Shown here piece by piece: positions 23,695 through 32,099 of a stretch of DNA of 33,034 bases (positions are counted from its first letter, which is position 1; each line of letters starts with the position of its first letter). This DNA comes from Cryomorphaceae bacterium (GTDB lineage Bacteria; Bacteroidota; Bacteroidia; Flavobacteriales; Schleiferiaceae). Below the pieces are notes generated by a model that saw nothing but the letters and a program-made list of their open reading frames with translations, ran no database searches and had not been told where the DNA came from. The stretch is taken from assembly GCA_024638285.1 (NCBI GenBank), contig JAHEKP010000013.1, positions 1 through 33,034 of the forward strand, given 5' to 3'. Both the position numbers and the translations under genes were made by a program.

Positions 23695-24159
23695 TTGAAT
23701 AAAAGCACCGTCATAGCATTCGTAGCAGCTGTTGTATTTGCAATAGTGCTTTGGCAATTGCCGAGAACCGCTCATCAGGACACACCAGATATTGCTTCTG
23801 AAGAAGGTAATCCTTTAGACGCTAAGGTAGATGAAGCGGTAGCCATCATTCAGAATGGTGAAGGCGCGCCTATGCAGGCCATAGGAATGTTGCTGGAGGT
23901 GCTAAGAGAAGACCCAAATCACGAAAAGGCCTTGCTTTGGTTGGGCAATTTCTCTATGATGAGTGGTCAGTGGGACAAAGCGGTGGATCGTTTTCACCAG
24001 TTGAGTCAGTTGCACCCTGAAAATGAATTATATACGTTAAATAAAGCACAAGCCTTACTACAGGTTGGAGATACGGCAGCGGCTTTATTGAGCGCAAATA
24101 ACTATTTGAATACATATCCGGAAGCAAATCGAATTAAAGATTTCGCAGAGGCTTTATAG
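23695..24159 (+). CDS. Membrane-anchored TPR protein
   Basis: 154-residue protein with an N-terminal membrane helix (STVIAFVAAVVFAIVLWQLP) followed by two to three TPR-like units (AIGMLLEVLREDPNHEKALLWLGN; WDKAVDRFHQLSQLHPENELYTLNKAQ; LLSANNYLNTYPEA). The start is a TTG one base after the HU stop. No in-frame ATG keeps the membrane helix, so the rare start codon is accepted, but experimental support is lacking. The layout resembles small TPR proteins next to HU and rng in relatives. Partner unknown. Confidence 0.75.
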   Translation: MNKSTVIAFVAAVVFAIVLWQLPRTAHQDTPDIASEEGNPLDAKVDEAVAIIQNGEGAPMQAIGMLLEVLREDPNHEKALLWLGNFSMMSGQWDKAVDRFHQLSQLHPENELYTLNKAQALLQVGDTAAALLSANNYLNTYPEANRIKDFAEAL

Positions 24160-24186
24160 AATTAATAACACTAAAAACTTAGCATT

Positions 24187-24276
24187 ATGCCAAGCGGTAA
24201 AAAACGTAAAAGACATAAGATTGCTACGCACAAGCGTAAGAAGCGTCTAAGAAAAAATCGTCACAAGAAGAAGTAA
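24187..24276 (+). CDS. 29-residue basic protein, AURKAIP1/COX24-domain type
   Basis: Short frame encoding a 29-residue protein that begins MPSGKKRKRHKIATHKRKKR and ends RLRKNRHKKK. About 60% of the residues are Lys, Arg or His. It matches the small Bacteroidota proteins annotated as AURKAIP1/COX24-domain, related to mitochondrial small-subunit protein mS38 and mycobacterial bS22. It is probably a small ribosomal subunit component. It lies between the TPR gene and rng, 12 bases before the latter. The sequence similarity is from memory; the gene is convincing because it is extremely basic and in a tight operon. Confidence 0.8.
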   Translation: MPSGKKRKRHKIATHKRKKRLRKNRHKKK

Positions 24277-24288
24277 GCTTCTTAGTGT

Positions 24289-25809
24289 ATGAAAACAGAA
24301 TTAGTCATAAGTGCTAGTTCTGACCAAGCAGATATTGCATTACTTGAAGACGGAAGACTTCAGGAATTGATCAAGGAAAAAGGAGATGATAGTTTCTCCG
24401 TTGGCGATGTCTATTTAGGCACTGTCAAAAAGCTGGCAACCGGCCTTAATGCCGCGTTCGTAGATGTAGGATACGAGAAGGATGCATTCCTTCACTACCA
24501 CGATCTAGGCCCGCAGATAAAATCTTGGCAAACCTATCTCCGTCGCACCCTGAAAGGCAAGCAACTGAGTAATATCACCAATTTCAAAGCAGAGCCCAAC
24601 ATTGAAAAAGAGGGTAATATTGGTGATGTTCTCAAGCAAGGTGATCTTATCCTCGTTCAGATAACGAAGGAGCCCATTTCAACGAAAGGGCCTAGAATCA
24701 CTGCCGAGCTTAGCATAGCAGGGCGCTTTGTAGTGCTGGTTCCTTTTTCTAATCGCGTAAGTGTGAGTCAAAAGATTCGCGAGCGTGATGAGAAGGACAG
24801 ACTTAAAAAATTGGTCAGAAGCATCAAGCCAAAAGGTTTTGGTGTCATTATACGCACTGTCGCAAAAGGGCAGAGCGCAGAGGAATTACAGTCGGATTTA
24901 GATAACCTGGTACGTAAGTGGTCTCAACTCCACAAGGGTATTAAGCGTTCCAACAAACCACTGAGAATCTTCCGCGAAATGAATAGGGCTAGTGCATTTT
25001 TGCGCGATGTCTTCAATGAATCGTTTGCTTCAATCACAATTGACAACAAGGAATTGTGTGAAGAGGTAAAGGATTACCTCGATGAAATTAAACCGGGCGC
25101 TTCCAAAATGGTAAAAGAGTACAGCGGTCAAATGCCGTTGTTTCAGTTTTCCAGTGTAGATCGTCAAATCAAAGGTGCCTTCGGCCGAAGCGTAAGCATG
25201 ACCAAAGGAGCCTACCTCATTATTGAGCATACTGAAGCCATGCATGTGGTTGATGTGAATTCCGGTAACCGCACGAATACGGCGGATAATCAGGAGTCGA
25301 ATGCACTTCAAGTGAATTTGCTGGCAGCCGTAGAAGTGGCTCGTCAATTGCGCTTGAGGGATATGGGAGGCATTGTGGTGATTGATTTCATTGATATGAA
25401 CAGTGCTGAGAACCGTAAGGCGGTGTATGAGAAAATGCTTGAAGAAATGAAGCGTGATCGTGCTCGTCACAAGATTTTACCTATTTCAAGGTTCGGTTTA
25501 ATGGAACTCACACGTCAGCGTGTACGTCCTGAGACCAACATTGTTACACGTGAAGAAAACCCGGATAATTTGGTTGAAGCACCTATCCAGGTTATTGACG
25601 CTATGGCTTCAAAATTGGCTCAGATTGAAATAAGGGAAGTGTACATTCACGTTCACCCATTCATTGAGGCGTATTTAACGAAAGGACTCTTTAGTAGTAT
25701 TAAGAAAGTCTGGCAGAAGAAGTTGCGTAAAAAGATAGTTGTTGTTCCGCGCGATGCATTTACCATGTTAGAGTGGAAAATGATGGATAAGGATAACAAC
25801 ACCTTATAA
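24289..25809 (+). CDS. rng: Ribonuclease G/E family endoribonuclease
   Basis: 506-residue RNase E/G catalytic domain. It has an S1-like RNA-binding part (SVGDVYLGTVKKLATGLNAAFVDVGYEKDAFLHY) and the DNase I-like site with metal-binding Asp322 (HVVDVNSGNRT) and Asp366 (VVIDFIDMN). The expected zinc-link CPxC motif after the GLMELTRQRVRP block is absent; the region reads TREENPDNLVEAPIQVIDAM instead. The family normally tetramerises or dimerises through that link. Role: 5'-dependent cleavage in rRNA maturation and mRNA decay. A terminator follows at 25830. Confidence 0.93.
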   Translation: MKTELVISASSDQADIALLEDGRLQELIKEKGDDSFSVGDVYLGTVKKLATGLNAAFVDVGYEKDAFLHYHDLGPQIKSWQTYLRRTLKGKQLSNITNFKAEPNIEKEGNIGDVLKQGDLILVQITKEPISTKGPRITAELSIAGRFVVLVPFSNRVSVSQKIRERDEKDRLKKLVRSIKPKGFGVIIRTVAKGQSAEELQSDLDNLVRKWSQLHKGIKRSNKPLRIFREMNRASAFLRDVFNESFASITIDNKELCEEVKDYLDEIKPGASKMVKEYSGQMPLFQFSSVDRQIKGAFGRSVSMTKGAYLIIEHTEAMHVVDVNSGNRTNTADNQESNALQVNLLAAVEVARQLRLRDMGGIVVIDFIDMNSAENRKAVYEKMLEEMKRDRARHKILPISRFGLMELTRQRVRPETNIVTREENPDNLVEAPIQVIDAMASKLAQIEIREVYIHVHPFIEAYLTKGLFSSIKKVWQKKLRKKIVVVPRDAFTMLEWKMMDKDNNTL

Positions 25810-25829
25810 AAACAATAAACAGTGAAGAG

Positions 25830-25868
25830 AAAAACCCACCGTTGGCTTGCGTCGACTGTGGGTTTTTT
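25830..25868 (+). terminator. Terminator after rng
   Basis: AAAAACCCAC pairs with GTGGGTTTTTT. After one mismatch the stem continues as GTTGGC with GTCGAC using two wobbles, with loop TTGC. The T tract lies on the plus strand, between rng and recX. Confidence 0.8.
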
Positions 25869-25882
25869 CGTTATTTAATAAC

Positions 25883-26326
25883 ATGACAACTTCGGAAGCA
25901 TTACAAAAACTACAGCGATTTTGCGCGTACCAGGAACGCAGCCCTTTTTCAGTGGAGCAAAAGTTACAGCAATTGGGCTTGCCTCGAGACCGCCATGAAG
26001 AAGTTGTAGCGCAACTTATGGCGGATAATTTCTTGGACGAATATCGTTTTGCCGAAGCCTATACGCGGGGAAAATTAAATCAAAAGCAATGGGCTCCACG
26101 TCGTATCCGTATGGGTTTACAAGAGCATAGGATTCCAAAAGTAACGATCGACCGTATCTTGGGACAGATAGATCAAGATATGGTTGACGCTAACGCTCTA
26201 TATCTTGTAGAGCGCTGGTATGCGTCTAAATCTAAAGAAAAACTTACGGCAGCTTTACAACGTCGTGGTTATGCTTTTGAATTAATTGCATCAACCTATC
26301 AGGTGGTTGAAGGTCAACGTAATTAA
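25883..26326 (+). CDS. recX: RecX family regulatory protein
   Basis: 147-residue helical protein of the RecX family, which binds RecA filaments and limits recombinase activity. Family-like blocks are LQKLQRFCAYQERSPFSVEQKLQQLGL, ADNFLDEYRFAEAYTRGKLNQKQWAPRRIRMGL and LTAALQRRGYAFELIAS. Start at 25883 (MTTSEAL) because an upstream in-frame start would place codons inside the rng terminator. recA itself is not in the window. It ends near the convergent zinc-ribbon gene with only a weak hairpin between them. Confidence 0.88.
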   Translation: MTTSEALQKLQRFCAYQERSPFSVEQKLQQLGLPRDRHEEVVAQLMADNFLDEYRFAEAYTRGKLNQKQWAPRRIRMGLQEHRIPKVTIDRILGQIDQDMVDANALYLVERWYASKSKEKLTAALQRRGYAFELIASTYQVVEGQRN

Positions 26327-26367
26327 TAGAAAACAAGCTGGTTTTTAATCGGAACAGTTTAGACTAC

Positions 26368-26532
26368 TTAGCCCTTCCAAGTGCCTCCGTATCTGTAATG
26401 AATGTTGGCGGGTTTTACTTCAAGAAGACAGGCTTCGCAGAGAAAATACCACATCTTATCTGGTTTGTATTGTACCCTAAACATCACAGCGTGTTCCTCT
26501 TTACACTGCGGGCATGATTTAACTTTTCCCAT
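26368..26532 (-). CDS. 54-residue zinc-ribbon protein
   Basis: Short minus-strand gene encoding a 54-residue protein with two CxxC pairs: CPQC at residues 7-10 and CEAC at 32-35, the pattern of a zinc ribbon. It ends NIHYRYGGTWKG. The ATG lies 14 bases after the threonine aldolase stop (that gene is upstream on the same strand), so the two may form an operon. The 54 codons are intact, cysteine spacing is regular and the tail is non-random, which supports a real gene. Function unknown; nucleic-acid or protein binding is the usual role for such ribbons. Confidence 0.75.
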   Translation of the reverse strand: MGKVKSCPQCKEEHAVMFRVQYKPDKMWYFLCEACLLEVKPANIHYRYGGTWKG

Positions 26533-26546
26533 TACGCATGCATTGA

Positions 26547-27566
26547 CTAAAACGTCTTCAATACCGACTTGACCTTAATTATGTGCGCAGCGGTAATGTC
26601 TAGGTGGAACACCATTCTGCATTTTCCTGGACCCATTTGACTTATACCTATTCCTTGTTGAGCGAGGGTGCGTATGAACTCCTCTTGATTCATGTCTTCG
26701 CTTAATCCAAAGATTAAAATGTTAGTCTCAGGGTCCACCACGTTTGCGACCCAAGATTGCTGTCTTAAAAATTCAGCCATATCTAGTGCAGCGTTGTGGT
26801 CCTCTGCTAATCTACCTACGTTATTTTCTAGGGCGTAGATGGCTGCACCCGCTAGTAATCCAGCTTGTCGCCATCCTCCTCCGATACGCTTACGAATGCG
26901 TTTTGAGTGAGCGATGAAAGCTTCGTTCCCTAGTAGAATGGATCCTATGGGAGCGCCGAGTCCTTTGGACAAGCAGATGGATATTGAGTCAAAGGCGGCG
27001 CCGTAATCACTTTCGCTATGGTTTTTAGCAATCAGCGCATTATAAAGTCGTGCACCGTCCAGGTGAAATAGGAGCCCGTTTTTGCTAGCTACTGCTCGTA
27101 ATGCTTCTATCTCTTCCCATTCGTAGCAGGTGCCTCCACCTTTATTCGAGGTGTTTTCAACTGCTAAAACTCTTGATTTAGGGAAGTGTATATCATCTGC
27201 TTTCAAACATGAAAGTACGCCCTCAGGATGCATAATACCGCGATTGTCCCCGGTGAAGGCCACAGAGGCGTGCGCGTTTGCAGCAATTCCACCGCCTTCG
27301 TAATTATAAATGTGGGCATAGGGGTGACAAATGACTTCGTCGCCAGGGCTAAGATGGGACATTAAAGCAATTTGATTTGCCTGGGTTCCTGATACACAGA
27401 ATAAAGATCCATCCATTCCGAAGCGCTCTGCCATTAAGGATTCGAGGTACTTTACTGTTGGGTCATCGCCCAGAACATCATCCCCTACAGGGCTCTCTAT
27501 CATTGCTTTTTTCATAGAGTCGCTAGGGCGAGTAACAGTGTCGCTGCGAAGGTCAACAGTAAACAT
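26547..27566 (-). CDS. ltaE: Low-specificity L-threonine aldolase
   Basis: 339-residue PLP enzyme of the beta-eliminating lyase/threonine aldolase group, splitting L-threonine to glycine and acetaldehyde. It begins MFTVDLRSDTVTRPSDSM, a family hallmark. GDDVLGDDPTV, the SGTQANQIAL loop and PLP-binding Lys201 in LSKGLGAPIGS, with Asp170 in HLDGARLYNA, complete the pattern. Length is standard. Divergent from prfB. The zinc-ribbon gene follows 14 bases later. Confidence 0.95.
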   Translation of the reverse strand: MFTVDLRSDTVTRPSDSMKKAMIESPVGDDVLGDDPTVKYLESLMAERFGMDGSLFCVSGTQANQIALMSHLSPGDEVICHPYAHIYNYEGGGIAANAHASVAFTGDNRGIMHPEGVLSCLKADDIHFPKSRVLAVENTSNKGGGTCYEWEEIEALRAVASKNGLLFHLDGARLYNALIAKNHSESDYGAAFDSISICLSKGLGAPIGSILLGNEAFIAHSKRIRKRIGGGWRQAGLLAGAAIYALENNVGRLAEDHNAALDMAEFLRQQSWVANVVDPETNILIFGLSEDMNQEEFIRTLAQQGIGISQMGPGKCRMVFHLDITAAHIIKVKSVLKTF

Positions 27567-27609
27567 AAATGCATCCTTTAGATTGTACGTGAAGATAAGA
27601 AGGGTTGCT

Positions 27610-27617
27610 TAACTTTG
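27610..27617 (+). promoter_or_regulatory. Putative -7 box for prfB
   Basis: TAACTTTG fits TAnnTTTG. It ends six bases before the ATG at 27624, so the transcript would start at or just before the start codon. It overlaps an upstream in-frame TTG, which therefore is unlikely to be the start. Confidence 0.5.
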
Positions 27618-27623
27618 TTCCAT

Positions 27624-28730
27624 ATGGTTACAGCAGAGCAGATAAAATCTTTAGGCGAGCGATTGGAACGACTCGAAACCTATCTCAACTTAGAGCACAA
27701 GAGAATTCACATTATCAACGAAGAGGAAAAGACCGCTTCTCCTGAGTTTTGGGATGATCCTAAGCAAGCAGAAATCACCTTGAAAGCGCTGCGTCAGGTT
27801 AAGTTTTGGGTAGAAGGGTTTGAGAAAGCTCAGACGCTCTTTGGCGAGGCAGAACTCAGTCTAGAGTTTCATAAAGAAGGGGAATTAGACGAAGAGGATG
27901 TTGAACAGGCCTATAAAATGTGTGAGGACTGGATTGAAGAATTGGAGTTTAAAAATATGCTCAGCGGCGAAGAAGATAAGCTAAGTGCTGTGCTTCAAAT
28001 TACCGCGGGAGCAGGAGGAACAGAGAGTTGTGATTGGGCAAGTATGCTGATGCGTATGTACCTGATGTACGCAGAAAAGCAAGGATTCAAGACCAAAGAA
28101 TTGGTGCTTCAAGAAGGCGATGTTGCAGGTATTAAAACGGTAACCATTGAGGTGGAAGGTGATTTTGCATTTGGCTTTTTAAAAGGAGAGAATGGCGTGC
28201 ACCGACTGGTACGTATTTCGCCTTTCGACTCCAATGCGAAGCGACATACCAGTTTTGTATCCGTATATGTATTCCCGTTAGTGGATGATACTATAGACAT
28301 TAAGATCAACATGAGTGATATTACCTGGGATACCTTCCGTTCTTCGGGTGCAGGTGGTCAAAATGTAAATAAGGTAGAGACGGGTGTGCGTTTAAGACAT
28401 AAGCCCACTGGAATCATCATCGAGAATACGGAAACGCGCTCGCAGCTGGGTAACAAGGAGAAAGCCATCCAACTTTTGAAATCGCAACTCTACGAAATGG
28501 AGATCGAAGAGCGCAATGCAAAACGTGCGGAAATTGAGGCAGGTAAGAAGAAGATTGAGTGGGGGTCGCAGATTCGTAACTATGTGATGCACCCTTATAA
28601 ATTGGTCAAAGATGTCCGTACCGCTGAAGAGACTTCTGATGTAGATGGCGTTATGAATGGAAATATTGAGAGATTCCTTAAAGCGTTTTTGATGAAGCAG
28701 GGCGAGAGTGTAAATGCCGATGAATATTAA
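27624..28730 (+). CDS. prfB: Peptide chain release factor 2
   Basis: 368-residue class I release factor that reads UGA and UAA. The codon-reading tripeptide is SPF at residues 199-201, and the catalytic GGQ is at 244-246 in [13 protein letters not shown]. Both positions match RF2 rather than RF1 (which has PxT). The frame is continuous: there is no in-frame UGA or CTTTGAC slippery site near codon 25, where many bacteria carry the autoregulatory frameshift. The residue four before GGQ is Ser. The start at 27624 ([10 protein letters not shown]) is chosen because the promoter -7 box covers the upstream TTG. Confidence 0.95.
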   Translation: MVTAEQIKSLGERLERLETYLNLEHKRIHIINEEEKTASPEFWDDPKQAEITLKALRQVKFWVEGFEKAQTLFGEAELSLEFHKEGELDEEDVEQAYKMCEDWIEELEFKNMLSGEEDKLSAVLQITAGAGGTESCDWASMLMRMYLMYAEKQGFKTKELVLQEGDVAGIKTVTIEVEGDFAFGFLKGENGVHRLVRISPFDSNAKRHTSFVSVYVFPLVDDTIDIKINMSDITWDTFRSSGAGGQNVNKVETGVRLRHKPTGIIIENTETRSQLGNKEKAIQLLKSQLYEMEIEERNAKRAEIEAGKKKIEWGSQIRNYVMHPYKLVKDVRTAEETSDVDGVMNGNIERFLKAFLMKQGESVNADEY

Positions 28731-28807
28731 AAAACCATTGAGTAATCGCGCTGTTGAATGCACAATAGGGGGTGGATGCTGTTAGGATAGTAGCTATCTT
28801 GCTCTCT

Positions 28808-31800
28808 ATGCGCAATTTGAAATTTATTCTAGCCCTGATCTGGACGCTGCCGATGGCTGCGCAGCAAGGCTTTGTGCGTAATGAAGGCCAGTGGAAAGAT
28901 CCCTATACGTTTAAGATCCAATTAGGCCCCAACAGCTTATTTCTTACCCCAGATTCGCTTGTGCTTTCTGTATTAGATCCTTCGGATTTTCACAGCGAAC
29001 ACATTGGTGAGCATCACCATTATTCCGATACACTGCACTACCATCACTTTTCAATGGTATTTAACGCTTCTCAAACTATGCAATGGTTAGGGGAGGATGC
29101 TTATGATGCGCCCTTGAGTTATTTTGTAGGTAAGCAAGATTTCTGGCGCTCAGGCGTACAGTCGTTTCATAAAGTGCGCGCAAGGGATGTTTATCCCGGT
29201 ATTGATTTAGTCGTCTATGAGGCCGCTGGAGGATTTAAGTTTGACTGGGAAGTCGCTGTTGGAGGGGATCCTGATCAAATTTCGATCGCTTATCATGGTT
29301 TAGAAGGTTGGAAAGTACAAGGGAAGGAATTGATTCTTCAAACCGGGTTTGGACGGCTTATTGAAGAAATGCCTTACGCACTTCAAGAAGAGCGAACCGT
29401 TCGAGCCCGTTACAAAGAGACCAATGGATACCTGGGTTACGACCTGGGCCGATTCGATCGCGATCAACCGCTTACCATCGATCCTATTTACATATTCAGC
29501 ACCTACACCGGCAGTTCCGTAGACAACTTTGGGTATACAGCTACTTTCGATGACAGCAGCAATGCCATTGGGGGAGGTATAGCTTTTGGAACAGGATACC
29601 CCACAACATTAGGTGCTGTTGATGTAAGTTTTAATGGTGGCTATTTTGATGCGGCCATCAGTAAATTTTCTTCGGACGGTTCGCAATTACTATGGTCTAC
29701 CTACCTGGGTGGTTCCAATCTGGACCAGCCGTACAGTATGGATTGTGATGAAAATGGCAATGTATATATCTTAGGTTCCACGGGGTCGGATGATTTTGGC
29801 GTCACTGCAACCGCTTATGATACCTCGTTTGCAGGTGGGGCGTCTATTACGGCTGAATACTACACCTTCAATCAAGGCACCGATCTCTTTGTGGCGAAAA
29901 TAAATGCAGCAGGGAATCAACTCATAGGCTCCACGTACATAGGTGGTGCGGGAAGCGACGGAATCAATGACAGTTTGCGCTTTAATTACGGCGATAGTTT
30001 CCGCGGCGAGATCGAGGTCCAGCGCAACGGCGGTGCGGTATATTTTGTGAGCAGTACGTTCAGCAGTTCCTACCCAACTATTGTGCCTGCTACCTCGCAC
30101 CAAGGCGGTCAAGACGGAGTAATCAGTGTATTAAGTAGAGACCTTACACAGCTTCTCGCAAGTACCTATGTAGGCACCTCCGGTAATGAAGCTTTATACA
30201 GCATCGCTCTTTCGGACAAACAGGGTCTCAATTTTCCCGCTCCGACCTTCAAGTTCACCCCTTTTTATGTTGCTGGCTCTATAGGGCCTAGCACCGATTC
30301 TTCCATTGCAATGGGTTGGGTAAATGCCGCTTATGATTACAGCATACCTGTAAGAAGTGATCAAGATGCCCTGTTACTGTCTGGTTACCTTGGTCCGGCA
30401 GGGGTGGGTGTAGGAAGCTATATAACTATGAGTGCCGTCGATGTCCAGGCGGATAGCGGCTACAATCAGCATTTCTTTGTAGAAACACACAGTGAAACGG
30501 ACACGGCAAGTGTGATCACCGTCGTAGGTCAGCACAAAGGTGGATTGGTGGCCGATTCTCTGACTTGGGGTCAACCGGGCAGTGCACAGTATTTTCAACG
30601 CTACAAACAAAACGGGAATTCGGGTTTTACAAAGCTTAAAACCGCAGTTTGGGGAGATAGTGCCCATGTTACGGTAGATGTCAGTCCTACCGCATTACTG
30701 GTGGACGATTGCGGCAATACCTATTTCTCCGGTTGGGGCGGCTCACCAAATCCTGAAGGCAATACGGAGGGGATGGCGCTCAGTTCAAATGCATTTCAAA
30801 CGACCACCGATGGGAGGGACTTTTACTTTTTAGTGCTAGATCCAGATTGGAAGTCTACGCGTTTGGCTACGTACTTTGGTGGTACAGGTCGGGAGCATGT
30901 GGACGGAGGAACCTCTCGATTTGACCGGTCTGGCAGAATTTTCCAAGCCGTATGTGCCGGTTGTGGCGGAACGTCTACCTACCCCACATTTCCTAATAAT
31001 GTATATGCCAGTAATAACGGTTCGACCAATTGTAATCTGGCGGTTACCGTCATTGATTTAGACGTTCAAAATGCACGCGTCTTCGCGCAGCCTGATCCAC
31101 CCGTCTTTTGTCTGCCAAACACATTTACAATCCTTGACTCTAGCATTAATGTTCAGGACTTCACGGTGTATTGGGGGGATGGGAATTCAACAAATAGTAG
31201 TTCACTCCAAGGAGGACACGTTTACGCGTCATCGGGCACGTATCCCGTTCAAGTGATTGGTCACGATACCATTTGCGATACCTGGGATACCGCAACCTTT
31301 ACGGTACAGGTGAATCCCGCATACGATTCCGTATACACTGCATATTCCTATGACTTTTGTGATCCGCTTCGTGGAGTTACAGCCCAATTAATGCATGCGA
31401 GCGATTCGACACTAGTTACGGATCGTTTGATGGATTGGACCATTTCAGGCGCATCGTTCACTACTGCGCAAGTAAGTACAAACTTACCTTCAGCCGGATA
31501 TAATGTCATTACGCTGACCACCGTGGACACAGTCTGTAACGTGGTACAAACCTTCACAGATACCTTATTTTTTAGATTGCCGCCTTACCTCAACATGATC
31601 AGTGATCCTGAAGAATGTACTTCAGACGAAACGGTTGATTTCACTCCCGTATTCAATACCGTGTATCAGGGCTTCAGTTGGCTAATAAACGGCGTAGATC
31701 AGGGCAGTCCAAACCCGCTTCAGATCACGCAATCGGGCATTTATGAGATTGCTATTGTGGGTTACGACAGCATTTGCGAAACCTCTGATACGCTCACAGA

Positions 31801-32098
31801 AACGTACGATATCTTCTTCGCTCAGGAACCTTTTACCGTGCCTAACGTAATTACACCCAATGGTGATAACGTCAATGATCGATGGACCATAAATACAAGT
31901 GAAGATTGGGACCGATTCCATGTGATTCTCTTCAATCGGTGGGGAATCAAAGTATTTGAAACTAACGCACCCACTTTTAATTGGGGCGCAGATTACGACG
32001 GTCAAATTCTCACCCCTGGAGTGTATTTTTACCAAGTCGAAGCTGAGAATAGATGCGGCATTACTTCAGAGGAAGGAACCTTACACATCACCTATTAA
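28808..32098 (+). CDS. Gliding-associated surface protein (beta-propeller/SBBP, PKD and CHU_C domains)
   Basis: 1096-residue exported protein. Signal peptide MRNLKFILALIWTLPMAAQQ. The N-terminal domain (about 20-230) has FVRNEGQWKDP and a His-rich patch (GEHHHYSDTLHYHH), as in Bacteroidota DUF7948/SBBP proteins. Next come SBBP-like repeats (DAAISKFSSDGSQLLWSTYLGG and further copies to about 700), a PKD-like region near 770-830 (VYWGDGNSTNSSS; GTYPVQVIGHD) and the CHU_C/gliding-associated C-terminal domain (about 1012-1096: NVITPNGDNVNDRW, ILFNRWGIKVFE, GVYFYQVEAENRC). The C-terminal domain is a T9SS-type export signal. Likely a surface adhesin. The start at 28808 gives the signal peptide. Confidence 0.88.
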   Translation: MRNLKFILALIWTLPMAAQQGFVRNEGQWKDPYTFKIQLGPNSLFLTPDSLVLSVLDPSDFHSEHIGEHHHYSDTLHYHHFSMVFNASQTMQWLGEDAYDAPLSYFVGKQDFWRSGVQSFHKVRARDVYPGIDLVVYEAAGGFKFDWEVAVGGDPDQISIAYHGLEGWKVQGKELILQTGFGRLIEEMPYALQEERTVRARYKETNGYLGYDLGRFDRDQPLTIDPIYIFSTYTGSSVDNFGYTATFDDSSNAIGGGIAFGTGYPTTLGAVDVSFNGGYFDAAISKFSSDGSQLLWSTYLGGSNLDQPYSMDCDENGNVYILGSTGSDDFGVTATAYDTSFAGGASITAEYYTFNQGTDLFVAKINAAGNQLIGSTYIGGAGSDGINDSLRFNYGDSFRGEIEVQRNGGAVYFVSSTFSSSYPTIVPATSHQGGQDGVISVLSRDLTQLLASTYVGTSGNEALYSIALSDKQGLNFPAPTFKFTPFYVAGSIGPSTDSSIAMGWVNAAYDYSIPVRSDQDALLLSGYLGPAGVGVGSYITMSAVDVQADSGYNQHFFVETHSETDTASVITVVGQHKGGLVADSLTWGQPGSAQYFQRYKQNGNSGFTKLKTAVWGDSAHVTVDVSPTALLVDDCGNTYFSGWGGSPNPEGNTEGMALSSNAFQTTTDGRDFYFLVLDPDWKSTRLATYFGGTGREHVDGGTSRFDRSGRIFQAVCAGCGGTSTYPTFPNNVYASNNGSTNCNLAVTVIDLDVQNARVFAQPDPPVFCLPNTFTILDSSINVQDFTVYWGDGNSTNSSSLQGGHVYASSGTYPVQVIGHDTICDTWDTATFTVQVNPAYDSVYTAYSYDFCDPLRGVTAQLMHASDSTLVTDRLMDWTISGASFTTAQVSTNLPSAGYNVITLTTVDTVCNVVQTFTDTLFFRLPPYLNMISDPEECTSDETVDFTPVFNTVYQGFSWLINGVDQGSPNPLQITQSGIYEIAIVGYDSICETSDTLTETYDIFFAQEPFTVPNVITPNGDNVNDRWTINTSEDWDRFHVILFNRWGIKVFETNAPTFNWGADYDGQILTPGVYFYQVEAENRCGITSEEGTLHITY

Positions 32099-32099
32099 T

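Noticed and set aside
25030-25470. Long minus-strand open frame opposite rng (146 codons)
   Set aside because: Lies wholly inside a well-supported gene, with no family motif; antisense shadow.
26327-26367. AAAAC...GTTTT hairpin between recX and the zinc-ribbon gene
   Set aside because: Five-base, AT-rich arm; too weak for a terminator call.
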